Shown: positions 1 through 11,839 of the stretch, piece by piece | How positions within the stretch are numbered: the first letter of the stretch is position 1 | Layout of the letters: each line of letters begins with the position of its first letter | Source: Allacma fusca | Taxonomy: Eukaryota; Arthropoda; Collembola; Symphypleona; Sminthuridae | Reading direction: 5' to 3' | NCBI GenBank assembly: GCA_947179485.1 | Contig: OX359246.1 | Coordinates: forward strand, 29,388,001-29,452,000 | DNA: 64,000 bases | The notes under the pieces: generated by a model | The model's input: only the letters and a program-made list of their open reading frames with translations | What the model was told of the DNA's origin: nothing | Database searches by the model: none | Program-made: the position numbers and the translations under genes

Positions 1-963
1 AGTTGGGGATAGTCAGTAAGGATTTTCGATGCTGAAGTCGTTATTAAAACGTACGAATTCATACGAGATTTTATGGTTTGATTTTATTATTTTATTTTAG
101 AGTGATCGGGTTAAATAGAGCGGAAAATGATGTCATGTTGTGAAGACAGGGCTGACTGAGTACATCATGTTAAATCATACGCGGACAATATGAATGACTA
201 ACTGACGTCATTTGTGGCATATCCCTTATTTCGGAGGGCATGAAGACTTATACTGGCGTCTATGCACACAAATTGAAAACGTTTGCACTGCGTCAAGTAA
301 ACAAAAGGAAAAAAACCTTGTGAAAGAAAATATAGACGGGGCTTTTATTCAGAGCGATTTGGAATACCGAAGGTTTGAACATATGTATCTACGTTTTCAT
401 GCCTAAGTTCATACCTTTTTTTCTGTATCTACATACTGATTATTCCCAGCATGCACAAACTGCAAAATGTTTTCCTCGAAATATGCAGCCTACATACAAT
501 TGGCTTCAAAAGTCAGTAAACACTTCGTCTCTTGGTGACCTTAGTTCTAGCCAAAAATAATTTTGAATGGGGCAATTTTAAAATTCTGCGGAGCGAGAAT
601 CTGTGAATTCATTTTGGCTCCTGTGTATATGAAAATAACCCTTTTGATTGTAACTTTTTCGTAGATGCTGGCTTCCACCACTAAATATTTTAATCATTTC
701 TACCATTTCTTTTTTATTGTCTGATGAAGAGCGTGGGATATAATACTGTTACTGTGGCCATACCGCGGAGTAAATTATACGTTAATCTGCATAATTACCA
801 TAAAAATTTATGGGGAAGTTCAGCCATAGCACCGGCATAACGTATTTGTGTAGCATTCTAAAAAATAAGTTCAAGATCTGGGCATTTTAAACGAACTGAA
901 TTATCTCCTTTAGAGACGGAACGTTCAATTTTGAATAACTTGTACTTGTAATAACCCTACGTA
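1..963. other. No gene seen
   Basis: AT-rich sequence. The longest open frames are about 60 codons, lack splice-supported continuation and have no recognisable motif. I see no RNA gene or clear element boundary here. Confidence 0.5.
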
Positions 964-967
964 GAGA

Positions 968-1180
968 TACAGTGTTCTCTCGCTATAAGAGGTCTCCGTA
1001 TATAAGAACATGATCTGCATAAGAGCACTCCCAGGTCCTCCCAATGGGATTGCAGTACTGTAATTGTTCCGTATAAGAGCACCGTTTAAAAGAGCATTTT
1101 CGATGTAAGAGATGGCATTTTACTACCTCATGTTACAAAAATCCTTATAAGAGCATATCGTCGGCTACACTTCCTAACCG
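968..1180. repeat. Pogo/Tc1-like terminal fragment (left end)
   Basis: The stretch opens with TACAGTGTTCTCTCGCTATA and continues with repeated ATAAGAGCA-type words (near 1018, 1075, 1090 and 1146). Similar termini in the opposite orientation occur near 36884-36912 (GCTCTTATAGCGAGAGTGCA followed by CTGTA) and near 55668-55703. The TA-CAG start is typical of pogo/Tc1-type elements. No transposase reading frame is present, so this is a remnant or non-autonomous copy, and its right end is not resolved. Confidence 0.45.
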
Positions 1181-1279
1181 GCTATACTTTAAAAGGCCTA
1201 AAGTGAAAACCGGCTATAGCGCTCCCGCTGGACACTCTAAAGTGAAACCCGGCCATAATTCCTCTTTGCAGTATATCAT

Positions 1280-1430
1280 GTAAGTGGAGTGGAGTTCACC
1301 TCCACTACCCCATAATTCCCCTCCACTTCCAGTCCACTTCGAAAACACTACCATTACCTTCCCTCCACTTCCCCTCCACTTCCCCCCACTTCTCCCCCCA
1401 CTTCCCCCCACTTCCCCTCCACAAATATTC
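1280..1430. repeat. CCTCCACTTCC degenerate tandem array
   Basis: About 150 bp of reiterated CCTCCACTTCC-like words, densest at 1318-1422, with one opposite-strand start (GTGGAGTGGAG) at 1285. Period is roughly 11-13 bp with frequent substitutions. It resembles the word-built arms of the hAT-type elements elsewhere in the window, but no target duplication was found, so it may be simple-sequence DNA. Confidence 0.55.
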
Positions 1431-2260
1431 TTCCAATTTTTACAATAGTTTACAAAATCATGCCCTTAAACCGAAAATATGTTTTTTTGTTGTAGAGCTA
1501 ACATTCTGATTGTGGGAAGGTGGGAATATTTGTCAAGAGGTCAAGACGTCCATGTTTTTGAATATCGCGCCAAAATTCATCTGTGGCAGAAGTTTTGTTT
1601 TTTCAATGATTATTAAATTTTCGTGAAAACTAGCTCTTAACACACTGTGGAAAAATTATTTAAAAATATTTTAGCCAAAACGTTTTCAAAATTTCATATC
1701 TCGTTAAAATTTTGACAAGAATTTCAATATTTCCGCTGACATTATTTTACCATGTAGGGCACTAAGCAGTTTTCAAATACCGTCTCATTCAAAAGTTATT
1801 GGGATTTTGGAGTGGCAAATTGCTCAAAAACAAGTTTAAAAAAATCTGAACACAAGTTGATGTGATCAAAAATATATTAATGTTTTTAACAACTTCTTCC
1901 AAACACAATTCTTGAAAATTATTTAATTACTCCATCATCAGAAAATTTGCCTGAACCCAGGTATCAGATGATTGCTTCTAAATAAAAAAATATTTCAATT
2001 CAAATACCTTCTTCTCTGTGGCCTACTGCAACTACAAAATAAAAATGCAATTTTGAACTTCGGAAAATTTAAAAAATCTAAGTACCTGAAACTGAAAGTT
2101 AAAAGGCAATTAAGATACACATCGACGCCACTTGAATTATGATTTCGCAGAATAGTTAAATGCAAGTTCAATCCACCATTTTCTCTTTAAGTGGTCTCAT
2201 AAATATTTGTCCTCATTACTTATTTAACATATTATCAGTAATTTAGATGGTAGTTGAGTT
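1431..2260. other. No gene seen
   Basis: AT-rich sequence without an open frame of note, RNA gene or recognisable repeat boundary. Confidence 0.5.
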
Positions 2261-2271
2261 CATGAAATTTT

Positions 2272-2321
2272 GAGCCAACCAAGCACGGGTATAGGTAGTA
2301 CCCATACCCGTGCCGAGCACT
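2272..2321. mobile_element. Very short GGGTA-word element, possible hAT relic
   Basis: About 50 bp that fold on themselves: GCACGGGTATAGGTA faces TACCCATACCCGTGC and the right end reads GCCGAGCACTG. The reverse complement (CAGTGCTCGGCACGGGTA) resembles a left end at 61588 (CAGTGCTCGGATTGGGTA) and one at 30068 (CAGCGCTGGCACGGGTAC). Flanks TTTTGAGC and TTTTGAAT could be a degenerate 8-bp duplication. It would be a nearly interior-free deletion copy of that family. Confidence 0.35.
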
Positions 2322-2579
2322 GTTTTGAATTTATTTATCTTGACCAAAGGGCTCCAGAGCAGAAGTGGTTCCTTAATAATTATTATTATTTCTATCTCGT
2401 AACCACTCTAGCAATCTTCCAAATGGTTTACCTATTTCAAGAATGGATTGATAAAGTTAACAGGTATTAGGGACAAGAAAAACATTTCGACACTGTTCGG
2501 GGACAAATTTCGACAATGTTACCTTTGAAACTTGTCCATAGACTTAAAATTACCACCTCCTCCCAAATTTTTCCTTCCC

Positions 2580-3072
2580 GACATATTTAAAGTAGTACAA
2601 TAGTTAAAATTTGCTAAATTTTAGAAAACAAATCAATAGAGGATTTTCAAACTGTGAAGCGAACATCGAGAAATAAGTAAAAAGTGGAATACTTGCGGGT
2701 AAAACCAATTATTACAGTTTTTAAGTCTCACCGGAATTAAGCTCGTGGATATAATGGATCGAACTAAACAACTACGAATTCTGAACTGGAGAAATTCACC
2801 TAAATGTAACTGATAAGACGGCTGATATATCCGCGGTAATTTTTCTCATTAGCACATGAAATATATAAAGTGGCGTTTAAGCTCAACGGTTCAATTTAAT
2901 GTCTCTGACAACGGTAACATGTCGGTATTAAATTCCGACTGCTACACAATGCTGTACAATAATTTATTGTCCCTTTCAAATTAGCTCTAACGAGTTGGGG
3001 TGGTGGGGTTGGCCAATTTTCTGTGAATAAAATAGACACTTAATACAATTTTTAATTTGAAAATATCTTGAA
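2580..3072 (+). repeat. Dispersed repeat, copy A (left)
   Basis: This block of about 490 bp reappears in inverted orientation at 5448-5936 with high identity. Shared landmarks are the GGTGGTGGGGTTGGCC stretch near 3000, TTTAATGTCTCTGACAACGG near 2895 and GCTCAACGGTTC near 2881. No coding frame is shared. Immediately to the right, the block at 3073-3285 has its own inverted match at 7175-7398. Confidence 0.85.
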
Positions 3073-3285
3073 ATTGATAATAAGACTGAAATTTCTTTCT
3101 TCTCATTCCGATGATGCATTTTGAAATTTTATTTCTGGGGATTCATTTGTATGCAGATAGAAATACCTTATCCAAATCCTGCAGTTACAAAAGAGGCTTT
3201 CATGCGACAACCTGGAAATTTCAATCTAGAATAAGACAGTGCAAAGCTTACGTATTTAAAACAAAAGTCCATTCCATTACCTACT
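3073..3285 (+). repeat. Dispersed repeat, copy B (left)
   Basis: About 210 bp matching the reverse complement of 7175-7398, including the TTCATGCGACAA, CCAAATCCTGCAGTTACAAA and GATGATGCATTTTGAAAT landmarks. It directly abuts copy A here, whereas the matching A and B copies are separated by more than 1.2 kb further right, and in rearranged order. Confidence 0.8.
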
Positions 3286-3299
3286 CTCGAAAATTACCA

Positions 3300-5440
3300 T
3301 GACAGCAAAAATTTAAATTTATCTAGAAAAATCACTTCATTTTTGGGCTGAGGAGCAACGTAGGCTCCTAATAATAGCTATTAAATTAAATTTACATTAA
3401 GTTACCTTTGTCAGCGATGCTCCTCAATATTTTAGATTTTAAACTCCACATTTCACACAGGAGCAGGAGACTACAAGTATGGAGTATTAAAACCAGCTTT
3501 TAGAAGGAAGAAATCTAAAATGGAACTTCTTTCGTAACTCAGGGAACAATAATGAAAGTTTGAGAGAATTAATCTTCCTTTATCAAATCCAAGCCTGTCT
3601 GTACACATTTGAAACTACCCGCTCGAATCATCATAGAGAGCAAGTAACTCAATGCTGTCGACGCCATGGGGTTTCTGTCTGACGTCGGCGTCTTAAGACT
3701 AAACGAGATAGCGACATGTCCTAGGTCTATGCCTTGCTAAACTATACCATACAAGCCACCAGCCAATTGATTAATCACACCATATCACACCAGTTATAAG
3801 AGATAGCATAGAGCTTATGACTCTCAATGGCGCAATCCTAACCGTACGCTTACGGTGTAGTTGATACAGTATACTGCTCATTGTTAGTGTAGTTGCCAAT
3901 CTCTCAAAATCTCTCCAAAAATTAACTGTAGTTTTCTATTGTAATGTAATAATAAACTACACTGATGAAAAACTATCCTCCAGACCATAAATCATTTGAT
4001 TATACGCAACATAGAGTTCAAGTGCTACTACTATAAGTACTTTATTGGGCTTTCAATGCACTTCCCAACTTCCCCATTTCATTTTTCCTCTATTAATTCC
4101 AAACCGACGTGTCTCTCTATGCGTTCATATTCCTACCACAACTACGACGAGTACTGTACTCCGTACAATACCCAATAAGTATGAATGTGATTGTGTAAGG
4201 GCAAACTACGTGATCTTTATTTGCTTAAGTTGGCAACACGCACGTGACGGGACAATTTCGGAACAAATATTAATCCCACATTTTGCCAAATTATTGCAGG
4301 ACTGGATGGGACAAATATTTTTGCCCCCAGTTACTTCAGGTCGGGATCGGCAAAAAAATATTTGTGCCTCGAGATATTTCAGGACGTGATCGGGACAAAT
4401 ATTTTTTCACCGAGTTACTTCAGGTCATGATCGGGACAAACTAATTTGTTTTTCGGGAATCATCTGCGGGACAAATAGTTTTCCAAGGTTTTCGGGACTG
4501 GGCAGAATATCCTGCGGGACCAATTTTTTGCTCCAAGGATTTCAGAATCGGACGGAATTTTCTGCTGGAGAAATAGAAACACAAAAACATGCCGTATAAA
4601 CAACAAATTTGAAGCTGCTCCAAATCAGTTTTGTGATGACAGTTAATAAAAGTCAAGGACAAAAATTTGATCGCCTTGGAATTTGTTTGTCATCACCAGT
4701 TTTCACACATTGTTAGTTGTATGTGGCATTTGCTGGAGCTACATAGGTCGGGGAAAAATAAATTTCAAAATTGCTGATATCGACCAGCAAGGTAAATTAA
4801 TTGAGGAGAGTAACTCAATATTTACTACCAACGTTATTTTAAGGAGGTTTTCAGCGGTTAAGTTAAATGAATTAACTTCACGCGGAAATAATAAACTACC
4901 TCCATCCATAAATAAAACATTGGGCATGGGCAGGGCCTTTGGACATTTTTCAAGAGCGATCAACCATGATTTTTTGGTGTAATGTAATGTAAACTATTGG
5001 AAATGAGTTGTACTACTGGAATACTTCTCTTATACTAGACGGGCACTGCACAGCCACCAATTGATGGCTCAGCAAAGCAAATGGAAATTTGGGTGGTAGT
5101 AAATAGTTGCATGCAATCGCTGGGTGTGCAGCGCTATTGTCGTGGTTGTATCTAAGCCGCGTTGAATAACTGAATAAATTTGAATATCAAATCCGTATTA
5201 TTCCAAGACGTAGACGGCCCACCGGGCCCACTCTTTCAAATTAGAAGACACGATTACATTGACCAGCGAAGCGGGCTACCTTTCTAGTCTTAATACTATA
5301 ATTTGAAGATGACAGAGGGGCATTTTTAAATCTTCGCACTCTCCTGCGCGTGCACAATATGTTCGCCAGTACACACTACCATAAAGGATAAATGGCTTTA
5401 CCCTCTAAGGGTTTTTAAACCGCTTTTCCAGCAAAACTGC
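3300..5440. other. Repeat-derived region without a gene
   Basis: No supported gene. The sequence from about 3600 to 3960 ends in TAATGTAATAATAAACTACA and has the look of LTR or repeat DNA, but I found no matching ends or target duplication. A degenerate tandem array occupies about 4240-4570. The 99- and 114-codon open frames here have no motif and overlap antisense frames. Confidence 0.45.
4240..4570. repeat. Degenerate tandem array with GGGACAAATATTTTT
   Basis: Five to six imperfect units of roughly 50-55 bp, each containing TTCAGG or TTCGGGA followed by GATCGGGACAAATA or a close variant (near 4250, 4310, 4335, 4388, 4432, 4472 and 4524). The GGGACAA word recalls the GTCCCC element at 56996-57891 read on the other strand. 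This could be an old relative or the arm of a lost element. Confidence 0.55.
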
Positions 5441-5447
5441 CAAGATA

Positions 5448-5936
5448 TTTTCAAATTAAAAATTGTATTAAGTGTCTATTTTATTCACAGAAAATTGGCC
5501 AACCCCACCACCCCAACTCGTTAGAGCTAATTTGAAAGGGACAATAAATTATTGCACAGCATTGTGTAGCAGTCGGAATTTAATACCGACATGTTACCGT
5601 TGTCAGAGACATTAAATTGAACCGTTGAGCTTAAACGCCACTTTATATATTTCATGCGCTAATGAGAAAACTTATAGCAGACGTATAAGCCGGTTATTAG
5701 TTACATTCAGGTGAATTTCTCCAGTTCAGAATTCGTAGTTGTTTAGTTCGATCCATTATATTCACGAGCTTAATTCCGGTGAGACTTGAAAACTGTAATT
5801 GGTTTTACCCGCAAGTATTCCACTTTTTACTTATTTCTCGATGTTCGCTTCACAGTTTGAAAATCCTCTATTGATTTGTTTTCTAAAATTTAGCAAATTT
5901 TAACTATGTTACTACTTTAAATATGTCTGGCAGGAA
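5448..5936 (-). repeat. Dispersed repeat, copy A (right, inverted)
   Basis: Reverse-complement copy of 2580-3072. The match runs from GATATTTTCAAATTAAAAAT to AGTTTGAAAATCCTCTATTG and beyond, with scattered substitutions, for example GCACAGCATTGTGTAGCAG against its counterpart with GTACAGCATTG. It ends next to a perfect hairpin at 5919-5956. Confidence 0.85.
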
Positions 5937-5956
5937 AAATCCTGCCAGACATATTT
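5919..5956. repeat. Perfect 16-bp stem hairpin
   Basis: AAATATGTCTGGCAGG, then a loop AAAAAT, then the exact complement CCTGCCAGACATATTT. It sits at the outer edge of the inverted copy A and may be a terminus of that repeat meeting a second copy. No U-tract makes it a clear transcription terminator. Confidence 0.8.
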
Positions 5957-7174
5957 GTATAAAGGGTTTGTATTTTGCAAGCGGATTTTTAAAGTTCGTT
6001 AAATTTTTTTTAGGAATTTTAAAATTTGTTGGCGTATTTTAAAGATATTTGTTAAACAAACAGGGATTTTTAGATTGGTTGACTTTATTTGGAAAGGGTT
6101 TGACGTCTTGTAGGAAAATGATTTTTACCAACAAGGATTTTGAAAATCGTTGACATTTTCTCAGCAGGGATTCTTGAATTCGTTGAAGATCTCCCTGCAG
6201 GGGCATAAGATTCAGCAGGGAATTTAAGAAAGGATTTTCCAGGGAGATTTACAAAAATCCGACTTTTGCTATCATGCCAAAAATTCTGAACGTCGAGAAA
6301 TGTCAAATACCTGCCCGGAAAGCCATGAAAGTTTCTAGAAACGAGTGTCAAAATATTTTCTTAAATTAATTGTGAACAAGAATGCAACAAATTTATAAAC
6401 TGATATTAAAAAAAATATGATTTTGCTCAAAATCCGGTACAATAATTTTTTTTCCTAAAAAGAGTCTTTCCCTTGTGTGTGCTAGAGATGAAAAGAAATG
6501 CTTTTGTTTACCTTGTAATTCAATTAAACAAAACGAATTATTTCATGCTCTGAATTTCAGTTTGAAATGTACTGTTGGTTTAGTAATTGTTTCATCATTA
6601 ATATTTATTTTATAATTACATTTAAATATGTTATTAATGTTCGAATGTGCTAAATAATTATTGTGAAGAGAAATATGTGGTGTAATGAAATAATTGTATT
6701 TTTTACTTAAATACGTTTCACTTTTAAAAAATTTCGTTTCCCCGATAATACTAATTATCAAGGCAAAACCTTATATTAAAGTGGCTTTCAGCTAACAAGT
6801 AACCCTCGCCCCATGCCCACTCGGGATCGGAATGAAATTTTGTGGGAGCTTAGGTATCTGGCCCAATGTCCCAGCGACACCAAAATTTGGTGCCATCTCG
6901 CCCTGGTTTGCGCGGGAAATCGCACAGAAGTTTTAAATTTTAATTCGTGAGCAGAGGGTCGCCCTTGTCCAACTTAAATTTTCCAATGTTAAATCCCAGA
7001 AGGAAACTTCATTTTCAAATTTCACACAAAAAATTTAATTGCTGCACCCTGTAGTTGCTTAATCGTCGCAGTGCAAAACAAGTATTGAAAAATTGTTAAA
7101 CAAAATTTATTGTTTCAATATATCCAACAGACTGGTCTCCATGCAACAACGATTGGGTAGCCGTTTGCTTTGGT
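5957..7174. other. No gene seen; AT-rich with AGGGATTT-type words
   Basis: From 5957 to about 6330 the words GGATTTT, CAGGGATTT and CAGCAGGGA recur in a degenerate way, as in the word-built arms of other elements, but no ends were found. The rest is plain AT-rich DNA; the 72- and 88-codon minus-strand frames have no features of a protein. Confidence 0.4.
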
Positions 7175-7398
7175 AATTGGGATAGATAATGGAATGGACT
7201 TTTGTTTTAAATACGTAAACTTTGCACTGTCTTATTCTAGATTGGATTTCTAGCTTGTCGCATGAAAGCCTCTTTTGTAACTGTAGGATTTGGATAAGGT
7301 ATTTCTATCTGCATAAAAATGAATCCCCAGAAATAAAATTTCAAAATGCATCATCGGAATGAGAAGAAAGAAATTTCAGTCTTATTATCAATTTAACA
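7175..7398 (-). repeat. Dispersed repeat, copy B (right, inverted)
   Basis: Reverse-complement copy of 3073-3285. Landmarks: AATGGAATGGACTTTTGTTT, TTGTCGCATGAAAGCCTC and AATGCATCATCGGAATGAGA. Together with copy A it shows an inverted duplication whose internal order differs between the two sides. Confidence 0.8.
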
Positions 7399-9740
7399 CC
7401 AACGACAGAAGAAATAATTTTAGTAATCGATACTTTAATCGCAAGTACAAATTGTGGAGGGGCACAAATTTACTATCTCAGAATATAGGCTGCAAATTGA
7501 CCAAATATTGGAAGAAGTGGAGGACGGGAATGATTTAGAGCCTATCCTTTTCATACGCAAGTTATAAAACAAATTACGACGCTAACATTTCTACCTCGAC
7601 GTAAATAAAAACCATTAAAGTTACCAGGATTTTTAAAGGTAATGTTAAGTTCGCTTTTGGTAAAGGTCGTCACTTATGTTTACGTTTCAAGAAATTTTGA
7701 ATACAATTCTACTTACAGGTAGAAATATTGAATACATCTTCGAAAATGCTGCACCTGTTTTTTGATGGCCCTGACAAGCAAATCGGAAACAACAGGGGTA
7801 AAATGACAGGGTTCTTAAAAGAAAAAAGCAATTCTAAAATATTCACCAGAATTTTCATTTTTGGGTTGTTTTTAAATATTGTACGTATGTAATTATGTTG
7901 ACTCCTAGAAGTAATTGTTCAAATTATATTTCATCCTTGTCTTTGTCTATGAAACATGTAGATTTTAGTTTTAAGTACTTTATGCCAGACCAGTTTTTTT
8001 GAACGACAAGTGACAATAAATTGTAAATGGTGACTTGAAACAATGAGTTACCATTGAATTTTATAAAAACGTACTCTTCCAACAAGGAATAAAAGTAACA
8101 TCAATACTATATATTTTGCGATCTTGAAATATTTTCCCAGTTGGATCTTCAGAAAATAGTCCAATTGTGTTCTGTACAATTTGATTTCAAAATTCTTCGA
8201 TAAAATTTTTGTCTGTGTTCCGTTTTGCTCTTGTAATGCAACACTGATCTGGTTAATATTTTCTAATTTCCGGACGATGTCACCACAAAAAATTTAAAAC
8301 AATAAGGAGTTTTGATTGGTAGGAGCTGGAACTCATTTTCTGAGTTTTAAATGTAAATTACAAAATTTGAGCACAAATTATGGTTTAACATTTAATAACC
8401 ACTGAAAATCTTTGAAAAACAAAATGAGGGAAAATGGAGTATTTATTAAACTACAGTTTCCACTCCTCTTTAAACAATTTTAGATTCTCCCATGAAAATA
8501 CTCCTGCTATGTTCCCATAAAAAATCCAAACTATGTTGGAGTGAGCAAAATCGTTTGGACTGTGTAAAAATTAGAATAATAAAACAATGATTTATAAATT
8601 TCCCGATTTTGCCCTATCGTTTATTTGACAAATGTGTTTATCGAAATAAGGTTTAGGCACGGGTCTTACTACGGTCATAAAAATGCAAGAGTAAAGAGTC
8701 AGTTCCAGGAAACTATAGTAATTAGAATATACCCTGGAGTTTTTTCGTATTATAAGAAATTGGGAAATAAAATTGCCCACTTGATACTTTAAACATATTC
8801 CAGCGTTAACGCCGTTTTCAGTATCACCCATGTTTTCAATACCTGAATAATAGGTATTTGAAAAAAGTCCTGATTCTGATTATGGATCTTGTAACGATAC
8901 GATCCTTATACAAATACTTCCGAAACTCAATGAATTATCGGAGAATATTTCCACGAATTATTGTTCAAAGAAAATGCCCATACAAAATCACCCAGGAACG
9001 AACACCTAAGTCGTACGTGAGCTGCTGGAAATAATTGTTCAAAAAGTCCTCCCAAAAAATCCTATTTTAAGAAAAGTCTTTAAAAATGTTTTTGTAACTT
9101 TTGAGCACCTAAATTTTAAAACAACTTATTTTCAGTAACATCTTAAAATAATATAAATACAAAGTAATTGACAAGTGCGCGCTTATTACTCATCCTGTAA
9201 ACAGCTGAGGTTTTTAGACTTAAATTTTTATCAGTGGTCATCACTACATGTAACTTTTATCAACACTTAATTATGTGACAAAAATCAAAACCAGAGCAAT
9301 GAAAATACAATCAAAGGAATTTCGAATCCTTTTGTACCAATAAGACGTTTGTCCAAAGGGATGACTTTTATTTCTTTAGTTACGATAATTGGGTTTCTGG
9401 AGAAAATTCTCTTCAGCCCGATTTTAATTTTGAAGAATTTTCTTATTTGCAGGTACAACTAAATGCTGATTGAGAATAAATTTGTACACGATCCGATAAA
9501 ATGCAGTTTCTGATCGTGCAATCTTTCCATGGAGAGTACACTTGTAAATTCAAAATATTCAGAATTACGTAATATTTATAGAAAATATCAAGGGATTTTG
9601 AGCATAAAATCAACTTTCTAATTCAAAAATTGTGGTGCGACTTGACGCAGGGAAAAGGAAATTGAAAAACTATATGAAATCTTCAAAACAATTTAACCAT
9701 ACTTTAAACACAAGTTGAAAATCTTATCTCAAATGTCTAA
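7399..9740. other. No gene seen
   Basis: AT-rich, with no open frame above about 80 codons and no RNA gene. Short stretches recall 14.9-15.1 kb (for example around TGTTGACTCCTAGAAGTAAT and ACAAAGTAATTGAC), suggesting a diffuse old repeat. I cannot define its boundaries. Confidence 0.4.
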
Positions 9741-9743
9741 TTC

Positions 9744-11836
9744 CTGCTACGTTATTTATCGTATCCTATCCATATCCTATCCCACAATTCCAAGATAAGA
9801 ATAAAATTTATCCTAACCGATCTTTTTTTACCGGATAAAAATAAAAGATCATCCGATCCTATCCGCGAACACTCGGATATCCGAAAATTATATCCGCATT
9901 AATCGGATAAAAATTTCAGTTTATCCGACTTTATCCGATACCATCCGCGAGATAACCTCAACTAAAATTTTGGGCGCAAAGTTTAATTATTTTGGGGAAT
10001 TTATTGCGTAGGAATCACATCAACAATTCTCAGCAACATAAATTTATTAAGTAAAAACGCAAACACCAAAACTTTCAAAGTTATCAACGCGTATTTATAA
10101 ACAGAAATGAGGCTATGACAGTATTAATTGACTATTGATAATTATTACACAAAACAACGCGAATCTGTTACTTTTTATTAATTTTGTTGTTTACATTTTT
10201 GAATATCAAATGAATCGGAAACGACGGAAACCTTCAATGATTCTACTTAAGCTTTACAGCTCTGAATATCATCATGATTAGGGGTGAGTATAACGAGACA
10301 ACGAGACGAGAATCTCGTTTTTTATGCATCAACGAGACAGTACGAGACATCTCGCTTTATTTAAAGAGAATATCGTTTGCAATTAAATCTTGTTTATACC
10401 CATCTCAAACTGAAAAATGAGGTGTTTTGATATGCCATTTTTCCAATTAGGACATTTTGCAGTTCTTGGTGCCAGCGTTTGCGGCACAAGAACGATTGCG
10501 GTAGGTCTTCATTAATTTTTTCAAGGCTTTCATGTTTTCTAATTTTATGGTCCAAACCTAAAAATAAATATTTTGCGCCTTGGGATTTTTCTAATTCGTG
10601 ATTCCTGGAGGGTGCGCCTTGAAGAGTAGATCATTTTTGATAATGGCTTTCATTAGACATATATTAAAGGTGTGCCGAGTTTGGTTCCAGTTTGTGACAC
10701 GATGACCAAGCTGTGACCTCCGAGGTCAATACCATACCCATACCGGATTTGGTGCCTAAAAATCATTTGAATTTCCCGCAAATATACTAGAACGTTTAGG
10801 TTAAGCCCAGATAAGTTGCCTGTCACGTTTGGTTCCATTTGGTGACACGATGACCAAGCTGTGTAATCCGAGGTCAATACTATACCCATACCGGATTTGG
10901 TGCCTATTAATATGTCTAATGAAAGCCTTAGTTCTAATCTGGGCCAGTTTCATCATCGTTAAGAATAGAAAACCTGTATCGACGTTCTTTGACCTCTTGA
11001 GGTCAGTATCGTAGAAATCTGAGGTCATATTTCGCTGAAAACGTTTTCGCACGTTATTTAAATTTTATTCTTGCCATTTTTGAAGTTATATTGCTAATTT
11101 TCACGGTTTGAATTTTTTGGTACCCCATGAGCCCCCCCCCTCATTTTTCGGTAACTTTAACCCGGGATATCTCCGAATCCTGCATTACGATTTCTTTGGG
11201 CCAATTATCAAAAATGATCTACTCTTCAAGGCGCTCCCTCCAGGAATTTTCTTATCGAGATCGAACAGGGGGCATGTTCTCATAAGGATTGTGCGGTGTC
11301 CTTTGTGCAGGCTACAATTAAATTGCATATATTTCAACACAAATACCATGTTTTTGCCCTGTCTCGTTTGTCTCGTGCGTTGCTTACTCTCGCTACTCTC
11401 GTTATCAAAATATCTCGTTCTCTTATTTTTTTCAGAAACGTGAACAAGATAAACGAGAATTTTAAAACCAACGAGATACTCACCCCTAATCATGATATAC
11501 TCACGCTTTTTAAACCAATTACGTTCGTAAAGTTGAATCATGCCGTGATTATCACATTTGTGACGTTACAGTCGAGAACCGCTGCAAGCAGTAGATGGTG
11601 GTATTATCGTCGGATATCCGCGGATGTCTGATAGGTTATCCGATTCACTCACATCTATTATCCTATCCGCACGGATAACACCTTGAGCTAAATCCTATCA
11701 TATCCGCTAAAATATTTCGGATAAATTTTGTATATCTTATCCGTTCGGATAATATTCGGTTAAAAATTTTAATTATCGTAACTTATCCTAACCGTTATTT
11801 ATCCGATTTAACCTATCCGATGCGAGCTTTAGGTAT
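9744..11836. mobile_element. ATCCG-word element interrupted by a hAT insertion
   Basis: Two arms built from degenerate TATCCGATCC-type words: 9760-9955 on the left and about 11605-11825 on the right. The same word makes up the element at 42578-43500, which has clean ends and an 8-bp duplication. Here the ends are less clear and no target duplication was found. The interior is occupied by the separate element 10279-11488. No transposase frame remains. Confidence 0.6.
10279..11488. mobile_element. CGAGACAA-word hAT-type element, TSD ATCATGAT
   Basis: The ends are inverted: TAGGGGTGAGTAT on the left, and the right end reads ATACTCACCCCTA. Both are flanked by a perfect 8-bp duplication ATCATGAT (10271-10278 and 11489-11496), the size used by hAT transposases. 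The arms repeat CGAGACAA and CGAGAATCTCG words (10290-10360, 11360-11478). The interior holds a second inverted pair (about 10590-10640 against 11200-11250) and an approximate direct duplication (10680-10763 and 10829-10912). No hAT transposase frame is visible, so the element is non-autonomous. Confidence 0.85.
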
Positions 11837-11839
11837 ACA

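Noticed and set aside
4683-4982. 99-codon plus and 74-codon minus frames
   Set aside because: Antisense to each other, in repeat-derived surroundings, with no motif or splice support.
11108-11631. Frames of 111, 118 and 111 codons
   Set aside because: Mutually antisense or overlapping, crossing the end of the 10279-11488 element; no domain recognised.
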